Below are positions 7,577-16,570 of a stretch of 64,000 bases of DNA, piece after piece. The stretch is from Bacillota bacterium (lineage in GTDB: Bacteria; Bacillota; Sulfobacillia; JAUYEG01): assembly GCA_030691505.1 (NCBI GenBank), contig JAUYEG010000163.1, positions 1-64,000 of the forward strand, written 5' to 3'. Each line of letters begins with the position of its first letter. Positions within the stretch are counted from its first letter, which is position 1. The notes beneath the pieces were generated by a model, which saw nothing but the letters and a program-made list of their open reading frames with translations, was not told the origin of the DNA and ran no database searches. Made by a program: the position numbers and the translations under genes.

Positions 7577-10500
7577 GTGAAGCTTTCCCGTAGGTCTTTC
7601 CTCAAGCTATCCGGGATGACCGTTACGGCGGCAGCCTTGACCGGGCTCGGTTTCGAGGTCCGGCAGGCCGCGGCGGCGCCGCTGCGCACCGCCAATGCCC
7701 AGGAGACGACAACCATATGCCCGTACTGCGGCGTCGGTTGCGGCATTGTCTGCCATTCGGTCAACGGGAAAGTGGTCAACTGCGAGGGCGATCCTGACCA
7801 CCCGATTAACCTCGGGTCACTCTGCAGCAAGGGATCTGCCCTGTATCAGTTGACCAGCAGCAACGAGCGGCGCCTCAGCAAGGTGAAGTACCGCGCGCCG
7901 GGCTCGGATCGCTGGGAGGAAAAGACCTGGGATTGGGCGATCACCGAGATCGCCAAGCGTATCCAGAGGACGCGCGACGATTCCTTCGTGACGACCGACG
8001 CATCCGGTGTGACGGTCAACCGGGCCGAGGCCCTCGCATGCATGGGCGGGGCCGCGCTCGACAACGAGGAGTGCTACGCGTACAGCAAATTCGCACGGGC
8101 GCTTGGTGTTGTCTGGCTGGACCACCAGGCGCGTATATGACACTCTGCCACGGTCGCCGGTCTGGCGCCATCATTCGGCAGAGGGGTAATGACCAATCAC
8201 TGGGTGGACCTCAGGAACACCGACTGCGCCCTGATCCTGGGCGCCAATGCGGCCGAGAACCACCCGATGTCGTTTAAGTGGCTGCTCCGCGCAAGGGAGA
8301 CTCGCGGGGCCAAGATCATCAGCGTAGACCCGCGGTTTACCCGCACCTCGGCGGTCTCTGACCTGTACGCACCGCTCCGCCCAGGGACGGACATCGCCTT
8401 CGTGGGCGGGATGATCAATTACGCGCTTGAGAATCGCCTGTATCACGAGGAGTATGTGCGGGAGTATACCAACGCGTCCTACATCATCAGCAGCGCCTAT
8501 TCTTATGAAGACGGGCTGTTTAGTGGATATGACGCGGCCAAGCGGGCCTACGACAAGAACCAGTGGGCCTACGAAATGGACGCGGCCGGCATCCCGCGGC
8601 GGGATAAGACGCTCAGCAATCCGCGTTGCGTTTTCCAGCTGCTCAAGAAGCACTTTGCCCGCTACGATGCGGAAACTGTCTCGAGCATAACGGGTTGCCC
8701 AAAGGACAAGTTCCTCGCGGTCGCGTCAGCCTTCGGTACGACCGGCGCAGTCGACAAAGCCGGAACGATCCTGTACGCCATGGGTACCACGCAGCATACG
8801 GTCGGCACCCAGAATGTGCGGGCATTCGCGGTCCTCCAGCTTTTGCTCGGCAACATCGGCAGACCGGGCGGGGGCATCCAGGCCATGCGCGGCGAGTCCA
8901 ACGTTCAGGGCTCGACCGACGCTGCGCTGCTGTTCCATCTATTGCCAGGATACCTCAAGGTTCCGGCGTCGGACATGCCGGACCTTGCCACGTATCTTGA
9001 CAAGACCACTCCGAAGACAGCCGACCCGGACAGCGTCAACTACTGGAAAAACACACCCAAGTTCACTGTCAGCCTGCTGAAGGCATGGTTCGGCGAGGCC
9101 GCGACGGCCGAGAACGAATTCGGCTACCAGTGGCTACCCAAGGTGCATGCGGGCAGGAACCATTCGCACATCGCCATTTTCGAGGCGATGTATGAAGGCC
9201 AGATCAAGGGCCTGATCCTGATGGGCCAGAACCCGGCCGTGGGCGGCCCCAACGCCAACAAGGAGCGCAAGGCGCTGGCCAGGCTCGACTGGATGGTCGC
9301 CGTGGACATATTCGAAACCGACACGTCGGTGTTCTGGAAGGGCCCGGGGGTCGACCCCAAGACCATCCAGACCGAGGTGTTTCTGCTGCCGGCCGCGGCG
9401 TCGACGGAGAAGGAAGGCAGCGTCTCCAACAGCGCCCGCTGGATGCAGTGGCGGTACGTGGCCGCGCCCCCACCGGGCGAGGCCAAGCCGGACCTGGACA
9501 TCATCGATATGCTGTACAAGAAGGTCAAGGGCCTGTACGCAGGCTCCACCGATCCCAAGGACCAGGGTTTGCTCAGCCTCACCTGGGACTACGGGTCTCA
9601 CCCTGACCCGCACCGGGTGGCCAAGGAAATGAACGGATACGACCTGGTTACCGGCAAGTTGCTGGTCAACTTCACAAAGCTGATGGACGACGGCGCCACC
9701 TCGTGCGGCAACTGGGTCTACTCCGGCTGCTACACCGGGGACGGCAACATGTCGGCGCGGCGGGACGCCTCCGACCCGAGCGGCCTTGGGATCACGCCCA
9801 AGTGGGCCTGGGCATGGCCCGTCAACCGGCGCACGGTGTACAACCGCTGCTCCGCGGACCCGAAGGGGCAGCCATGGGATCCAGAGCGAGCACCGTTCCG
9901 CTGGGATGCGGCCACTGGCGCCTGGGTATCCTTCGACGTACCCGACTTCGTGGCCACCGTTCCGCCGGAGAAGTCCGCAGCCTCGCCTTTCATCATGCGT
10001 GTCGAGGGTGTGGGTTGCCTGTTCTCGCGTGAGCTAAACGAAGGTCCTTTCCCCGAGCACTACGAGCCGTGGGAGACCCCCGTGGCCAACGGGATGTCTT
10101 CCCAGAATATCAACCCGGCCGTCAAGTTCTGGGGCGAGGCGGACAATGCCAAGGGCGACAAGGCGCAGTATCCGCTCATCGGCACGACGTACCGCGTCAC
10201 CGAGCACTGGCAGGCGGGCTCCATGACGCGCAACTGCCCGTGGCTCGCGGAGGCGATGCCGGAGATGTTCGTTGAGCTGAGCCCGCAACTGGCGCAGCAA
10301 AAGGGCATCTCCAGCGGCGAGACCGTCAAGGTCGTCGGCGCCCGCGGCGAAGTGCTCGCCAAGGCCTGCGTGACCTCCAGGTTTGCCCCGTTTAACGTCG
10401 AGGGTCAGACCTGTCACGTCATCGGCCTTCCGTGGCATTTCGGGTACAACGGGTACGTCACCGGCGGCCCGGACAAGAAGCGCAGCTACGCGGCAAACCA

Positions 10501-10582
10501 ACTCACGGCGCACATCGGTGACGCGAACACCACGATCCCTGAGTACAAGGTGTTCCTGTGCGATCTAAGGAAGGTGACCTAG
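7577..10582 (+). CDS. fdnG: Formate dehydrogenase catalytic subunit, selenocysteine-containing, Tat-exported
   Basis: About 1001 residues, read through an in-frame TGA at 8138-8140. The frame continues without interruption, and the TGA sits exactly where FdnG/FdhF enzymes carry selenocysteine: HQARI-Sec-HSATVAGLAPSFGRG, residue 188 (Sec196 in E. coli FdnG). Start GTG 7577 follows GGTGATGAGGGA. The N-terminus has a twin-arginine signal (SRRSFLKLSG), then the [4Fe-4S] site CPYCGVGC near residue 48 and the molybdopterin-guanine dinucleotide domains. It oxidises formate to CO2 (reversible in some enzymes), probably outside the membrane. The next genes are the iron-sulfur subunit, rnfC and rnfD; no cytochrome b partner follows. 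Expression requires SelA/B/C/D, not encoded here. Confidence 0.95.
8138..8183 (+). promoter_or_regulatory. Selenocysteine codon and SECIS hairpin
   Basis: The UGA (8138-8140) is followed by a hairpin: lower stem CTCTGCC (8143-8149) with GGCAGAG (8177-8183), and an upper mini-helix around CGCC (8155-8158) and GGCG (8164-8167) closed by the loop GGTCT. The loop is the same as the SelB-binding loop in the E. coli fdhF SECIS, and the distance from the UGA fits bacterial SECIS elements. Confidence 0.9.
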
Positions 10583-10583
10583 A

Positions 10584-11393
10584 ATGGCCAAGGCGATCCT
10601 CGTTGACACCACCAAGTGCACAGCGTGCCGGGCCTGCCAGGTTGCCTGCAAGCAGTGGAACCAGTTGCCCGCGACGGTCACCGGGTTCGGGGGGACCTAC
10701 GAGAACCCGCCTGACTTCCGCGGATCGTATACCCGCGTGCTGTTCAGCGAGTCGGTCAAGGACGGCGAGGTGCGCTGGAACTTCGCCAAGACGCAGTGCA
10801 TGCACTGCACAGACGCCGCATGCGCGATGGTCTGCCCCACAGGGGCCATCCGCAAGAGCGAGTTCGGCACGACGGTGATTGACGCCGCAAAGTGCATCGG
10901 CTGCAACTACTGCATCGCCAACTGCACTTTCGGGGTCATCTACTTCGACCGCGCGCTCAACCGGGCACGCAAGTGCGACATGTGCTATGACCGGATGAGC
11001 AACGGGAAGACCCCCGCCTGCGCCAAGGCCTGCCTGACGGGCTGCCTGCAGTTTGGGGAGCGGAGCGAAATACTGGCCAAGGCTCAGGCCGCCGTCGCGG
11101 CGGCCAAGAACCGCGGGCTGGCCGGAGCTCAGGTATACGGCCAGACCGAGGTCGGCGGCCTCGGCTGGATCTACGTGCTCAAGGATGCGCCGGCGGCCTA
11201 CCGGCTCCCGGCCGCTCCCGAGCCGCCCGTGACGGCCAGGTTCTGGCAAGCGCTCTTCCAGCCCGCGCGGATCGTGGCCGGGCTGGCAATCCTGTTCGGC
11301 CTGTGGAGCAACCGCAAGCACTCGGCCGACCTCGCCCCCGCCCCGGAGGGCACTGCCACAGGCGCGGGCAGAGCAATCAGTGCTGGCAAGTAA
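10584..11393 (+). CDS. fdhB: Formate dehydrogenase iron-sulfur (beta) subunit, membrane-anchored
   Basis: 269 residues. Sixteen cysteines in four ferredoxin-like groups (CTACRACQVAC, CMHCTDAACAMVC, CIGCNYC with CIANC, and CDMC with CAKACLTGC) should bind four [4Fe-4S] clusters, as in FdnH. A single hydrophobic segment near residues 220-238 (ARIVAGLAILFGLW) with a basic stop (SNRKH) resembles the FdnH anchor that contacts the cytochrome b subunit, but no such subunit is encoded here. It should take electrons from the catalytic subunit and pass them to a membrane partner; the adjacent rnfD is the obvious candidate. It starts one base after the catalytic subunit ends. Confidence 0.92.
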   Translation: MAKAILVDTTKCTACRACQVACKQWNQLPATVTGFGGTYENPPDFRGSYTRVLFSESVKDGEVRWNFAKTQCMHCTDAACAMVCPTGAIRKSEFGTTVIDAAKCIGCNYCIANCTFGVIYFDRALNRARKCDMCYDRMSNGKTPACAKACLTGCLQFGERSEILAKAQAAVAAAKNRGLAGAQVYGQTEVGGLGWIYVLKDAPAAYRLPAAPEPPVTARFWQALFQPARIVAGLAILFGLWSNRKHSADLAPAPEGTATGAGRAISAGK

Positions 11394-11420
11394 TCTCGTC
11401 ATGCGAACGGAGGGAGCGAA

Positions 11421-12755
11421 GTGAGCGTCAAGACCTTCACTCGTGGCGGCGTCCATCCGCCCGAGCACAAGGAGCCCACCGCCGGGTCGCCTATTCGCGA
11501 GATTCCGCCAGCACCGGAGATGGTTGTCCCGCTGTCACAGCACACCGGGGCTCCATGCGAGGCGACTGTGGCGGTTGGCGACCGGGTTATGGCGGGTCAG
11601 AAGATCGGAGACTCGGAGGCCTTTATCTCCGCGCCGGTGCACTCACCCGTGTCCGGCACGGTCAAGGCCATTGAAATGCGTCGGGTTTTCACGGGGGCGA
11701 TGGTACGCTGCGTCGTCATCGCCCCGGATGAGCACCAGGAACAGGCCGCCCAGACTGAGCGGCGCGACTGGCGGGCTCTTGCGCCCGACGAGATCAGGAG
11801 CATAGTTCGTCAAGCGGGCATCGTCGGGCTGGGTGGAGCGGCTTTCCCGGCGAGCGTCAAGATCGCGCCGCCCAAAGACAAGCCAATTGACAGCGTGATT
11901 ATCAACGGGTGCGAGTGCGAGCCGTTCCTGACCTGCGACCAGGCCTTGATGCTTCTCCGGCCGGACGACCTGATCGAGGCGACCCGGCTGCTGATCAAGG
12001 TTGTGGGCGCCAGGCGCGGCTACATCGGCATCGAGCTCAACAAGCCGGACGCCATTGAGCTTCTGGCAAGCAAGCTCAAGGAGGACCCGGAGATCTGCGT
12101 CGTACGTTGTGAGGTCAAGTACCCGGAGGGCGCGGAGAAGCAACTGATCAAGGCCGTTTTGGACCGCGAGGTGCCTCCCGGCAAGCTTCCGAGTGAGGTC
12201 GGGGCCCTGGTCCACAACGTTGGAACGGCGCTGGCGATCCTCGACGCGGTGGCCCAGGGAACGACCCTGACCAGGCGCGTGGTGACTGTAACCGGAGCTG
12301 TCGCCCGGCCGGGCAACCTGGAGGTCCGGGTCGGCACCCCGGTAAGCCACCTTATCGAGCAATGCGGCGGCTTTGCGGGTCAGCCCGGCAAGGTCATCTT
12401 GGGTGGCCCGATGACAGGCTGGGCGATCGAGGACCTCGGCGTTCCGGTGCAAAAAGGCACCTCGGGCGTTGTCGTCCTAACCCGCGAGTACATGGACGCC
12501 CACCCCACGCTTGCGTGCGTGCGCTGCGGCAAGTGCGTCGAGGTCTGTCCGATGGGCCTGATGCCCAACATGATCGGTATCTACGCCGAGCGCGGACGGT
12601 ACGACGATGCGGAGAAATGGAACGCCATGGACTGCTTCGAGTGCGGCGCCTGCGCGTATGTCTGCCCGTCCAAGCGGCCGCTGGTCGACTGCGTGAGGAA
12701 GAGCAAGCAGGCGATCAACGAGAAGCATCGCCGGCAGAGGGAGGCAAAATCATGA
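11421..12755 (+). CDS. rnfC: RnfC-like NADH-binding electron-transfer subunit
   Basis: 444 residues, full length for RnfC. In order: an N-terminal barrel-sandwich domain, a nucleotide/FMN-binding domain with GLGGAAFP near residue 136 and KYPEGAEKQL near 235, an SLBB region, then two [4Fe-4S] motifs (CVRCGKCVEVCP near 365 and CFECGACAYVCP near 403). In Rnf complexes RnfC sits on the cytoplasmic side and exchanges electrons with NAD(H). The start is GTG 11421 behind GGAGGGAG. Neither rnfB, G, E nor A follows; only rnfD does, overlapping by ATGA, so C and D are made together and with the formate dehydrogenase. Confidence 0.92.
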   Translation: MSVKTFTRGGVHPPEHKEPTAGSPIREIPPAPEMVVPLSQHTGAPCEATVAVGDRVMAGQKIGDSEAFISAPVHSPVSGTVKAIEMRRVFTGAMVRCVVIAPDEHQEQAAQTERRDWRALAPDEIRSIVRQAGIVGLGGAAFPASVKIAPPKDKPIDSVIINGCECEPFLTCDQALMLLRPDDLIEATRLLIKVVGARRGYIGIELNKPDAIELLASKLKEDPEICVVRCEVKYPEGAEKQLIKAVLDREVPPGKLPSEVGALVHNVGTALAILDAVAQGTTLTRRVVTVTGAVARPGNLEVRVGTPVSHLIEQCGGFAGQPGKVILGGPMTGWAIEDLGVPVQKGTSGVVVLTREYMDAHPTLACVRCGKCVEVCPMGLMPNMIGIYAERGRYDDAEKWNAMDCFECGACAYVCPSKRPLVDCVRKSKQAINEKHRRQREAKS

Positions 12756-13699
12756 TCGGCCGCAATCTGGTTGTCACGCCGCCCCCGCACCTGAAGCAGC
12801 GGGATGCCGTGGCCCATGCAATGCGGGACGTGGCCCTAGCCCTGGTGCCGGTGACTCTGGTGGCGTTTTACTTCTTCCGTCTTAACGCGGTGATCATGTG
12901 GGTTCTCTGCGTGGGCGCCGCTGTGTTGACGGAGATCGTCGTCCGGCCGATGCTGGGCCAGAAACCTCAGATAGGCAACATGAGCGCCGTCGTCACCGGC
13001 TGGCTGCTCGCGCTGTGCTTCTCGCCGACCACCGCCTGGTGGACGGCGGTAATCGGCGCGATCCTGGCCGTCGGCGTGGCCAAGGAACTAATGGGCGGAC
13101 TCGGCTGGAACTGGTTTAACCCGGCGCTGTTCGGCCGGGTCGTACCGGTCGTGCTCGCCCCGCTCTTTTCCTGGATCGGACCGGTCCTGAGCTCGACAAG
13201 GTTCCGGTTCGCGATGGCCGACGTGATGAGCCAGGCGACTCCGCTGGCCATGCTCAAGGGCCGCGATCTTGCCGGGGCGCCCACTCCGGTCGACCTGTTG
13301 ACCGCATATCCGGGCGGGGCTCTCGGCGAGGTGTCGGCTCTGGCGCTGATCGCCGGCGGGCTGTACCTGATGTTGCGCAAGCACATCAGCTGGCGGATCC
13401 CGGCCGGCATGATCGCAACCGTGTTCGTGCTGACGCTGGTCCTGGGGCGGTACCCCGTACACCAGGTGCTGTCCGGAGGACTGCTGCTGGCGGCATTCTT
13501 CATGGCGACAGACTGGGTCACGGCCCCGGTTACGGGCAACGGCCGGCTGATCTTCGGGATCGCCATAGGCGTGCTCGTGGTGCTGTTCCGTGTGTTCGGT
13601 GCTCCGCCTGAGGGCGTCGGGTTCTCGGTTCTCCTGATGAACCCAACCGCACACTGGATCGACCGCATGACCAGGCCGAAGCTGTTCGGCCAGAAGTAA
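12752..13699 (+). CDS. rnfD: RnfD-like flavin-carrying membrane subunit
   Basis: 315 residues with about nine or ten helices. The ATG at 12752 overlaps the rnfC stop; the open frame runs further upstream but only inside rnfC. Conserved RnfD/NqrB segments are GGLGWNWFNPALFGRV near residue 112, MSQATPLAML near 156, and LLMNPTAHWIDR near the end. In RnfD/NqrB an FMN is covalently bound to a threonine in an (S/D)GAT motif; here the motif reads SQAT, with the threonine kept and glycine replaced. RnfD is expected to carry electrons across the membrane to RnfC; here its donor would be FdhAB instead of RnfG. Confidence 0.9.
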   Translation: MIGRNLVVTPPPHLKQRDAVAHAMRDVALALVPVTLVAFYFFRLNAVIMWVLCVGAAVLTEIVVRPMLGQKPQIGNMSAVVTGWLLALCFSPTTAWWTAVIGAILAVGVAKELMGGLGWNWFNPALFGRVVPVVLAPLFSWIGPVLSSTRFRFAMADVMSQATPLAMLKGRDLAGAPTPVDLLTAYPGGALGEVSALALIAGGLYLMLRKHISWRIPAGMIATVFVLTLVLGRYPVHQVLSGGLLLAAFFMATDWVTAPVTGNGRLIFGIAIGVLVVLFRVFGAPPEGVGFSVLLMNPTAHWIDRMTRPKLFGQK

Positions 13700-13775
13700 G
13701 ACGCCTGTAGGACTGAAGCAAGACCGGAGCGAGATGCACGCTAAGACAGCAACAAAACGGCAGTGCACCTAAAGC

Positions 13776-13821
13776 AAGCCGCAGGGGCCAGCATGAGGGT
13801 AAGGCCGGCCCCTGCGGCTTT
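13776..13821 (+). terminator. Strong hairpin after rnfD
   Basis: A perfect 14-base inverted repeat (13776-13789 and 13807-13820) with a 17-base loop ends in TTT. It lies 76 bases after the rnfD stop and before tatA, so it probably ends the fdh-rnf transcript. Confidence 0.75.
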
Positions 13822-13885
13822 GGACTTGGCGGCGCGGTCCCGCAAGGATAAGCTATACTCCGTAGCGTGACGGGGGGAACTGAGC

Positions 13886-14110
13886 ATGCGCATTGGCGTG
13901 TGGGAGATCGTGGTCGTGCTGCTGGTCGCGTTGATCCTGTTTGGGCCCAATCGTCTGCCGGAGATGGGCAAAGCGCTGGGCAAGGCGATCAGAGAGTTCA
14001 GGCGGGCCACCTCTGACCTCGGCAGGGAACTCGAGCAGGCCCGCGAGGAACTCGAACGCCCGGCGGAGGAGCAGACGCACGAACAACCCACGCAGCAGAA
14101 ACCGGAGTAG
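13886..14110 (+). CDS. tatA: Sec-independent translocase subunit TatA
   Basis: 74 residues: one N-terminal helix (EIVVVLLVALILFGPNRLPEM), the FGP hinge, an amphipathic helix (LGKAIREFRRATSDLG) and a charged glutamate-rich tail. TatA forms the transport pore of the twin-arginine pathway. It sits next to tatC and just after the operon whose catalytic subunit carries a twin-arginine signal. A TATACT at 13854 may be its -10 box, but I see no good -35. Confidence 0.93.
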   Translation: MRIGVWEIVVVLLVALILFGPNRLPEMGKALGKAIREFRRATSDLGRELEQAREELERPAEEQTHEQPTQQKPE

Positions 14111-14113
14111 TCC

Positions 14114-14839
14114 GTGAGCCGGGCGGCTAATCCTGAGCAGTACCAGCTATCCCTGGGCCAACACCTGCTGGAACTGCGGGCGCGGTTCCTGCGGGCGGCG
14201 TTGGCCATGGCCGTGACGACGGCCGCTTCGCTCGGCCTTTCGCGCCGTTTGCTGGAGCTGCTGCTCCGCCCCGTGCCGGAGATCTTCTTTTTTGCCCCAG
14301 GGGAGGCGTTTGCGGCCCACCTCAGGGTTGCCTTCCTGATCGGAATACCCCTGGCCTGGCCGGTCGTGCTCTACCAGATCTTCGCCTTCATCGCGCCGGG
14401 GCTATATCCGGCTGAAAGGCGGGGCCTCGCAATACTGCTGCCTGTCGGCACGGTGCTGTTTATCCTCGGGCTCGCGTTTGGATATCTGGTGATGATTCCC
14501 GTGGTTTTGGTGTGGCTGCGCGGGTTCGCGACAGGGGGCGTCACCGCCGCGATCTCGCTCAGCACGTATGCCGGTTTCGTTACACGCGCGCTGCTGCCGT
14601 TCGGGATCACCTTTCAGCTCCCGCTTGTCGTCGGCGTATTGAGCCGGATCGGCATGGTCACGGCGGGCTCCATGGCCGGAGCCCGCCGGTGGGTGTACCT
14701 GGGCATAGCCGTCGCCGCGGCGCTGCTTACGCCGCCCGACGTAGTATCGCAGATCCTCATGGCGTTGCCGATGGTCGTGCTTTATGAACTGTCAATCGTC
14801 ATTGCTCGCCTCATAGCCCCGCGCACCGGCGACGCCTAG
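14114..14839 (+). CDS. tatC: Sec-independent translocase subunit TatC
   Basis: 241 residues, six helices. It carries the signal-recognition motif HLLELRARF near the N-terminus and FIAPGLYPAERRG after the second helix, both diagnostic of TatC. Start GTG 14114 lies 3 bases after tatA. It recognises twin-arginine signals such as that of the formate dehydrogenase upstream. Confidence 0.94.
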   Translation: MSRAANPEQYQLSLGQHLLELRARFLRAALAMAVTTAASLGLSRRLLELLLRPVPEIFFFAPGEAFAAHLRVAFLIGIPLAWPVVLYQIFAFIAPGLYPAERRGLAILLPVGTVLFILGLAFGYLVMIPVVLVWLRGFATGGVTAAISLSTYAGFVTRALLPFGITFQLPLVVGVLSRIGMVTAGSMAGARRWVYLGIAVAAALLTPPDVVSQILMALPMVVLYELSIVIARLIAPRTGDA

Positions 14840-14859
14840 CCCTGGTTCTAATCCAGGGC
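14839..14859. terminator. Hairpin shared by the converging tatC and dat genes
   Basis: GCCCTGG (14839-14845) and CCAGGGC (14853-14859) form a 7-base stem with loop TTCTAAT, covering the space between the two stop codons. It could end transcription from both sides, though no T-run follows. Confidence 0.4.
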
Positions 14860-15726
14860 GGCGGTAACGACCGCCCTGCCCCCTGTCTCGCGGGCGACCT
14901 TCTCAGCATAGTACCCCATCAGGCGGCGAGTCACCTGGCCGGGACGGCCGTCACCGATAGCCCGTCCGTCGATTGCCGCCACCGGCAGGATCTCAAACAC
15001 GCTGTTGGTGATGAAAGCCTCCGGCGCAGCCAGCGCCTGGCCCAGGGTGACCGCCTGCTCCTCGACACGCAGGCTGGCATCCGCGCACAGCTCGAGGATG
15101 ATGGTGCGGGTGACGCCCGCGAGAATGTTGCGGGACAGCGGGGCTGTACGAACGACGCCGTCCACCACCGCGAAGAAGCTGGAGGCGGCGCTTTCGTTGA
15201 CCAGGCCGTCGTGTCCGACGAGCAGCGCCTCGAAGCATCCCTCGCGGTTGGCCGCGGTCATGGCCTGGCAGTTAGCGAGCAAGTTGAGTGACTTGATGGC
15301 GCAGTGGGACCAGCGATCGTCAACCTGGCTCCGGAGCCCGATCCCGTTCCGGTGCAGCGCGGGCGCGAACGGCCCCAGTTGAACGGCCATCACCATCAGG
15401 CTGGGCTTGATGGTTTCCGGAAACGAGTGCCGCCGGGGGGCTACCCCGCGCGTGACGTGGATGTACACGTACGCGTCTTCGGGGCTGCGGGACTCGATCT
15501 GGTCGAGAATGCGCCGGAACTCATCTTTGCTGTAGAGCAGGAAAAGGTCCAGGCCGCGCAGGCTGCGGTCCAGCCTGGCAAGATGGAGCTCGCGGGTGAA
15601 CGGCGCCCTGCCGTAGAGCCGGTATACCTCGTAAACCCCGTCCCCGAAAAGATAGCCACGGTCAAGGACACTGACCTTCATGTCGTCGGTGGTGCCCCAC
15701 TGGCCGTCCAGGAAGACCGGATGCAT
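14848..15726 (-). CDS. dat: D-amino-acid transaminase (class IV PLP aminotransferase)
   Basis: 292 residues of the branched-chain/D-amino-acid aminotransferase fold. KSLNLLANC near residue 145 contains the lysine for pyridoxal phosphate; SRNILAGVTR and ITNSVFEILPV match the cofactor-binding loops. Length and the N-terminal FLDGQW...VLDRGYLFGDGVYEV pattern favour D-alanine transaminase, which makes D-glutamate for the cell wall, over IlvE, but sequence alone does not fix the substrate. It is the last gene of a minus-strand run and converges on tatC. Confidence 0.85.
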   Translation of the reverse strand: MHPVFLDGQWGTTDDMKVSVLDRGYLFGDGVYEVYRLYGRAPFTRELHLARLDRSLRGLDLFLLYSKDEFRRILDQIESRSPEDAYVYIHVTRGVAPRRHSFPETIKPSLMVMAVQLGPFAPALHRNGIGLRSQVDDRWSHCAIKSLNLLANCQAMTAANREGCFEALLVGHDGLVNESAASSFFAVVDGVVRTAPLSRNILAGVTRTIILELCADASLRVEEQAVTLGQALAAPEAFITNSVFEILPVAAIDGRAIGDGRPGQVTRRLMGYYAEKVARETGGRAVVTAALD

Positions 15727-15730
15727 GCCG

Positions 15731-16570
15731 CTAACCCCCGCTCGGCCTGTGCCCCTGGCGGGTGAAAGCCCCGCTGAGGAAGGCCCAGATGATAATCGCC
15801 AGGATGAACAGAGTTCCCAGCGTAAGTGCCGTCATATGCCTGGCGGCCGCGCGCCGCCCCGTGCCCAGCAGCTCGTAGTCGGCAGTGGCCCGCCCGCCCG
15901 GAATAGCGGCGTCCACGCGGCCCTCCTCGGCCAGGCCGGCCGCCTCGCCCGCCGCCGTACCGGCGGCCGCGATCATGGAATGCACCCCGTGGTGCGAAGC
16001 CACCCACGCGCCGTAGGCCGGGCCGAGGCCGCCGCCGTCAACCACCATAACGAGCAGGTCGGCGTCATCCAGCCGCCTGAATGTATGCGCCAGAGGCATG
16101 AGGTTGAGGTCTTCGCCGGCATGGTCCCGTCCTCCCGCAGCGTCGGCAAATCCGGCGATGCACGCGCCGGCGTATTGCTGTCCGCCCGGGCTGCGAGAGC
16201 CAAGATGAATGGCTGCCTGGCCGTAGGTCATCCTGGCCTGAGACAGCGCCGTACGGACGGCGCGTTCCACCCGGACCGCGGTCTCTGTGCCAAAGCTGGC
16301 CACAACGACCCGTCCCCCGCGCCGTAGAACGTGAGCGAGCACGGCCGCCAGCTGACGGTCGCCTTCGGGGTCGCGGTAGTCGGCAAGGATGGTCACATAC
16401 GGGGCCGTCCCCATCGACTCGACGAGGTCAAAGGCCTGCTGTGCCTCTGGTGTGATGTGGCTGCTGAACGCTACCGGGAACATCAGCCCGATGGCGATTA
16501 GCGCGATAAGCAGCCCGTAGATCAGGAGCCGAATACGGTGATCCCGCCGCCGGTCACCCTCCTCGGCCAT
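15731..16570 (-). CDS. Conserved-looking membrane protein of unknown function
   Basis: 279 residues that I do not recognise. One helix near residues 14-35 and one near 246-268 enclose a domain of about 200 residues. The domain has alternating beta-like and helical stretches (APYVTILADYRD, GGRVVVASFGTE, DADLLVMVVDGGGLG), suggesting a Rossmann-like fold outside the membrane. Start ATG 16570 lies within the end of the cyclo-ligase gene, so the two are coupled. It ends 4 bases before dat. No catalytic motif is evident. Confidence 0.7.
   Translation of the reverse strand: MAEEGDRRRDHRIRLLIYGLLIALIAIGLMFPVAFSSHITPEAQQAFDLVESMGTAPYVTILADYRDPEGDRQLAAVLAHVLRRGGRVVVASFGTETAVRVERAVRTALSQARMTYGQAAIHLGSRSPGGQQYAGACIAGFADAAGGRDHAGEDLNLMPLAHTFRRLDDADLLVMVVDGGGLGPAYGAWVASHHGVHSMIAAAGTAAGEAAGLAEEGRVDAAIPGGRATADYELLGTGRRAAARHMTALTLGTLFILAIIIWAFLSGAFTRQGHRPSGG

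Noticed and set aside
8138-8140. Apparent nonsense mutation splitting the formate dehydrogenase gene
   Set aside because: The TGA lies at the known selenocysteine position and is followed by a SECIS hairpin, so it is read through.
12362-12751. N-terminal extension of RnfD inside rnfC
   Set aside because: Only out-of-frame rnfC sequence; ATG 12752 overlaps the rnfC stop and fits RnfD.
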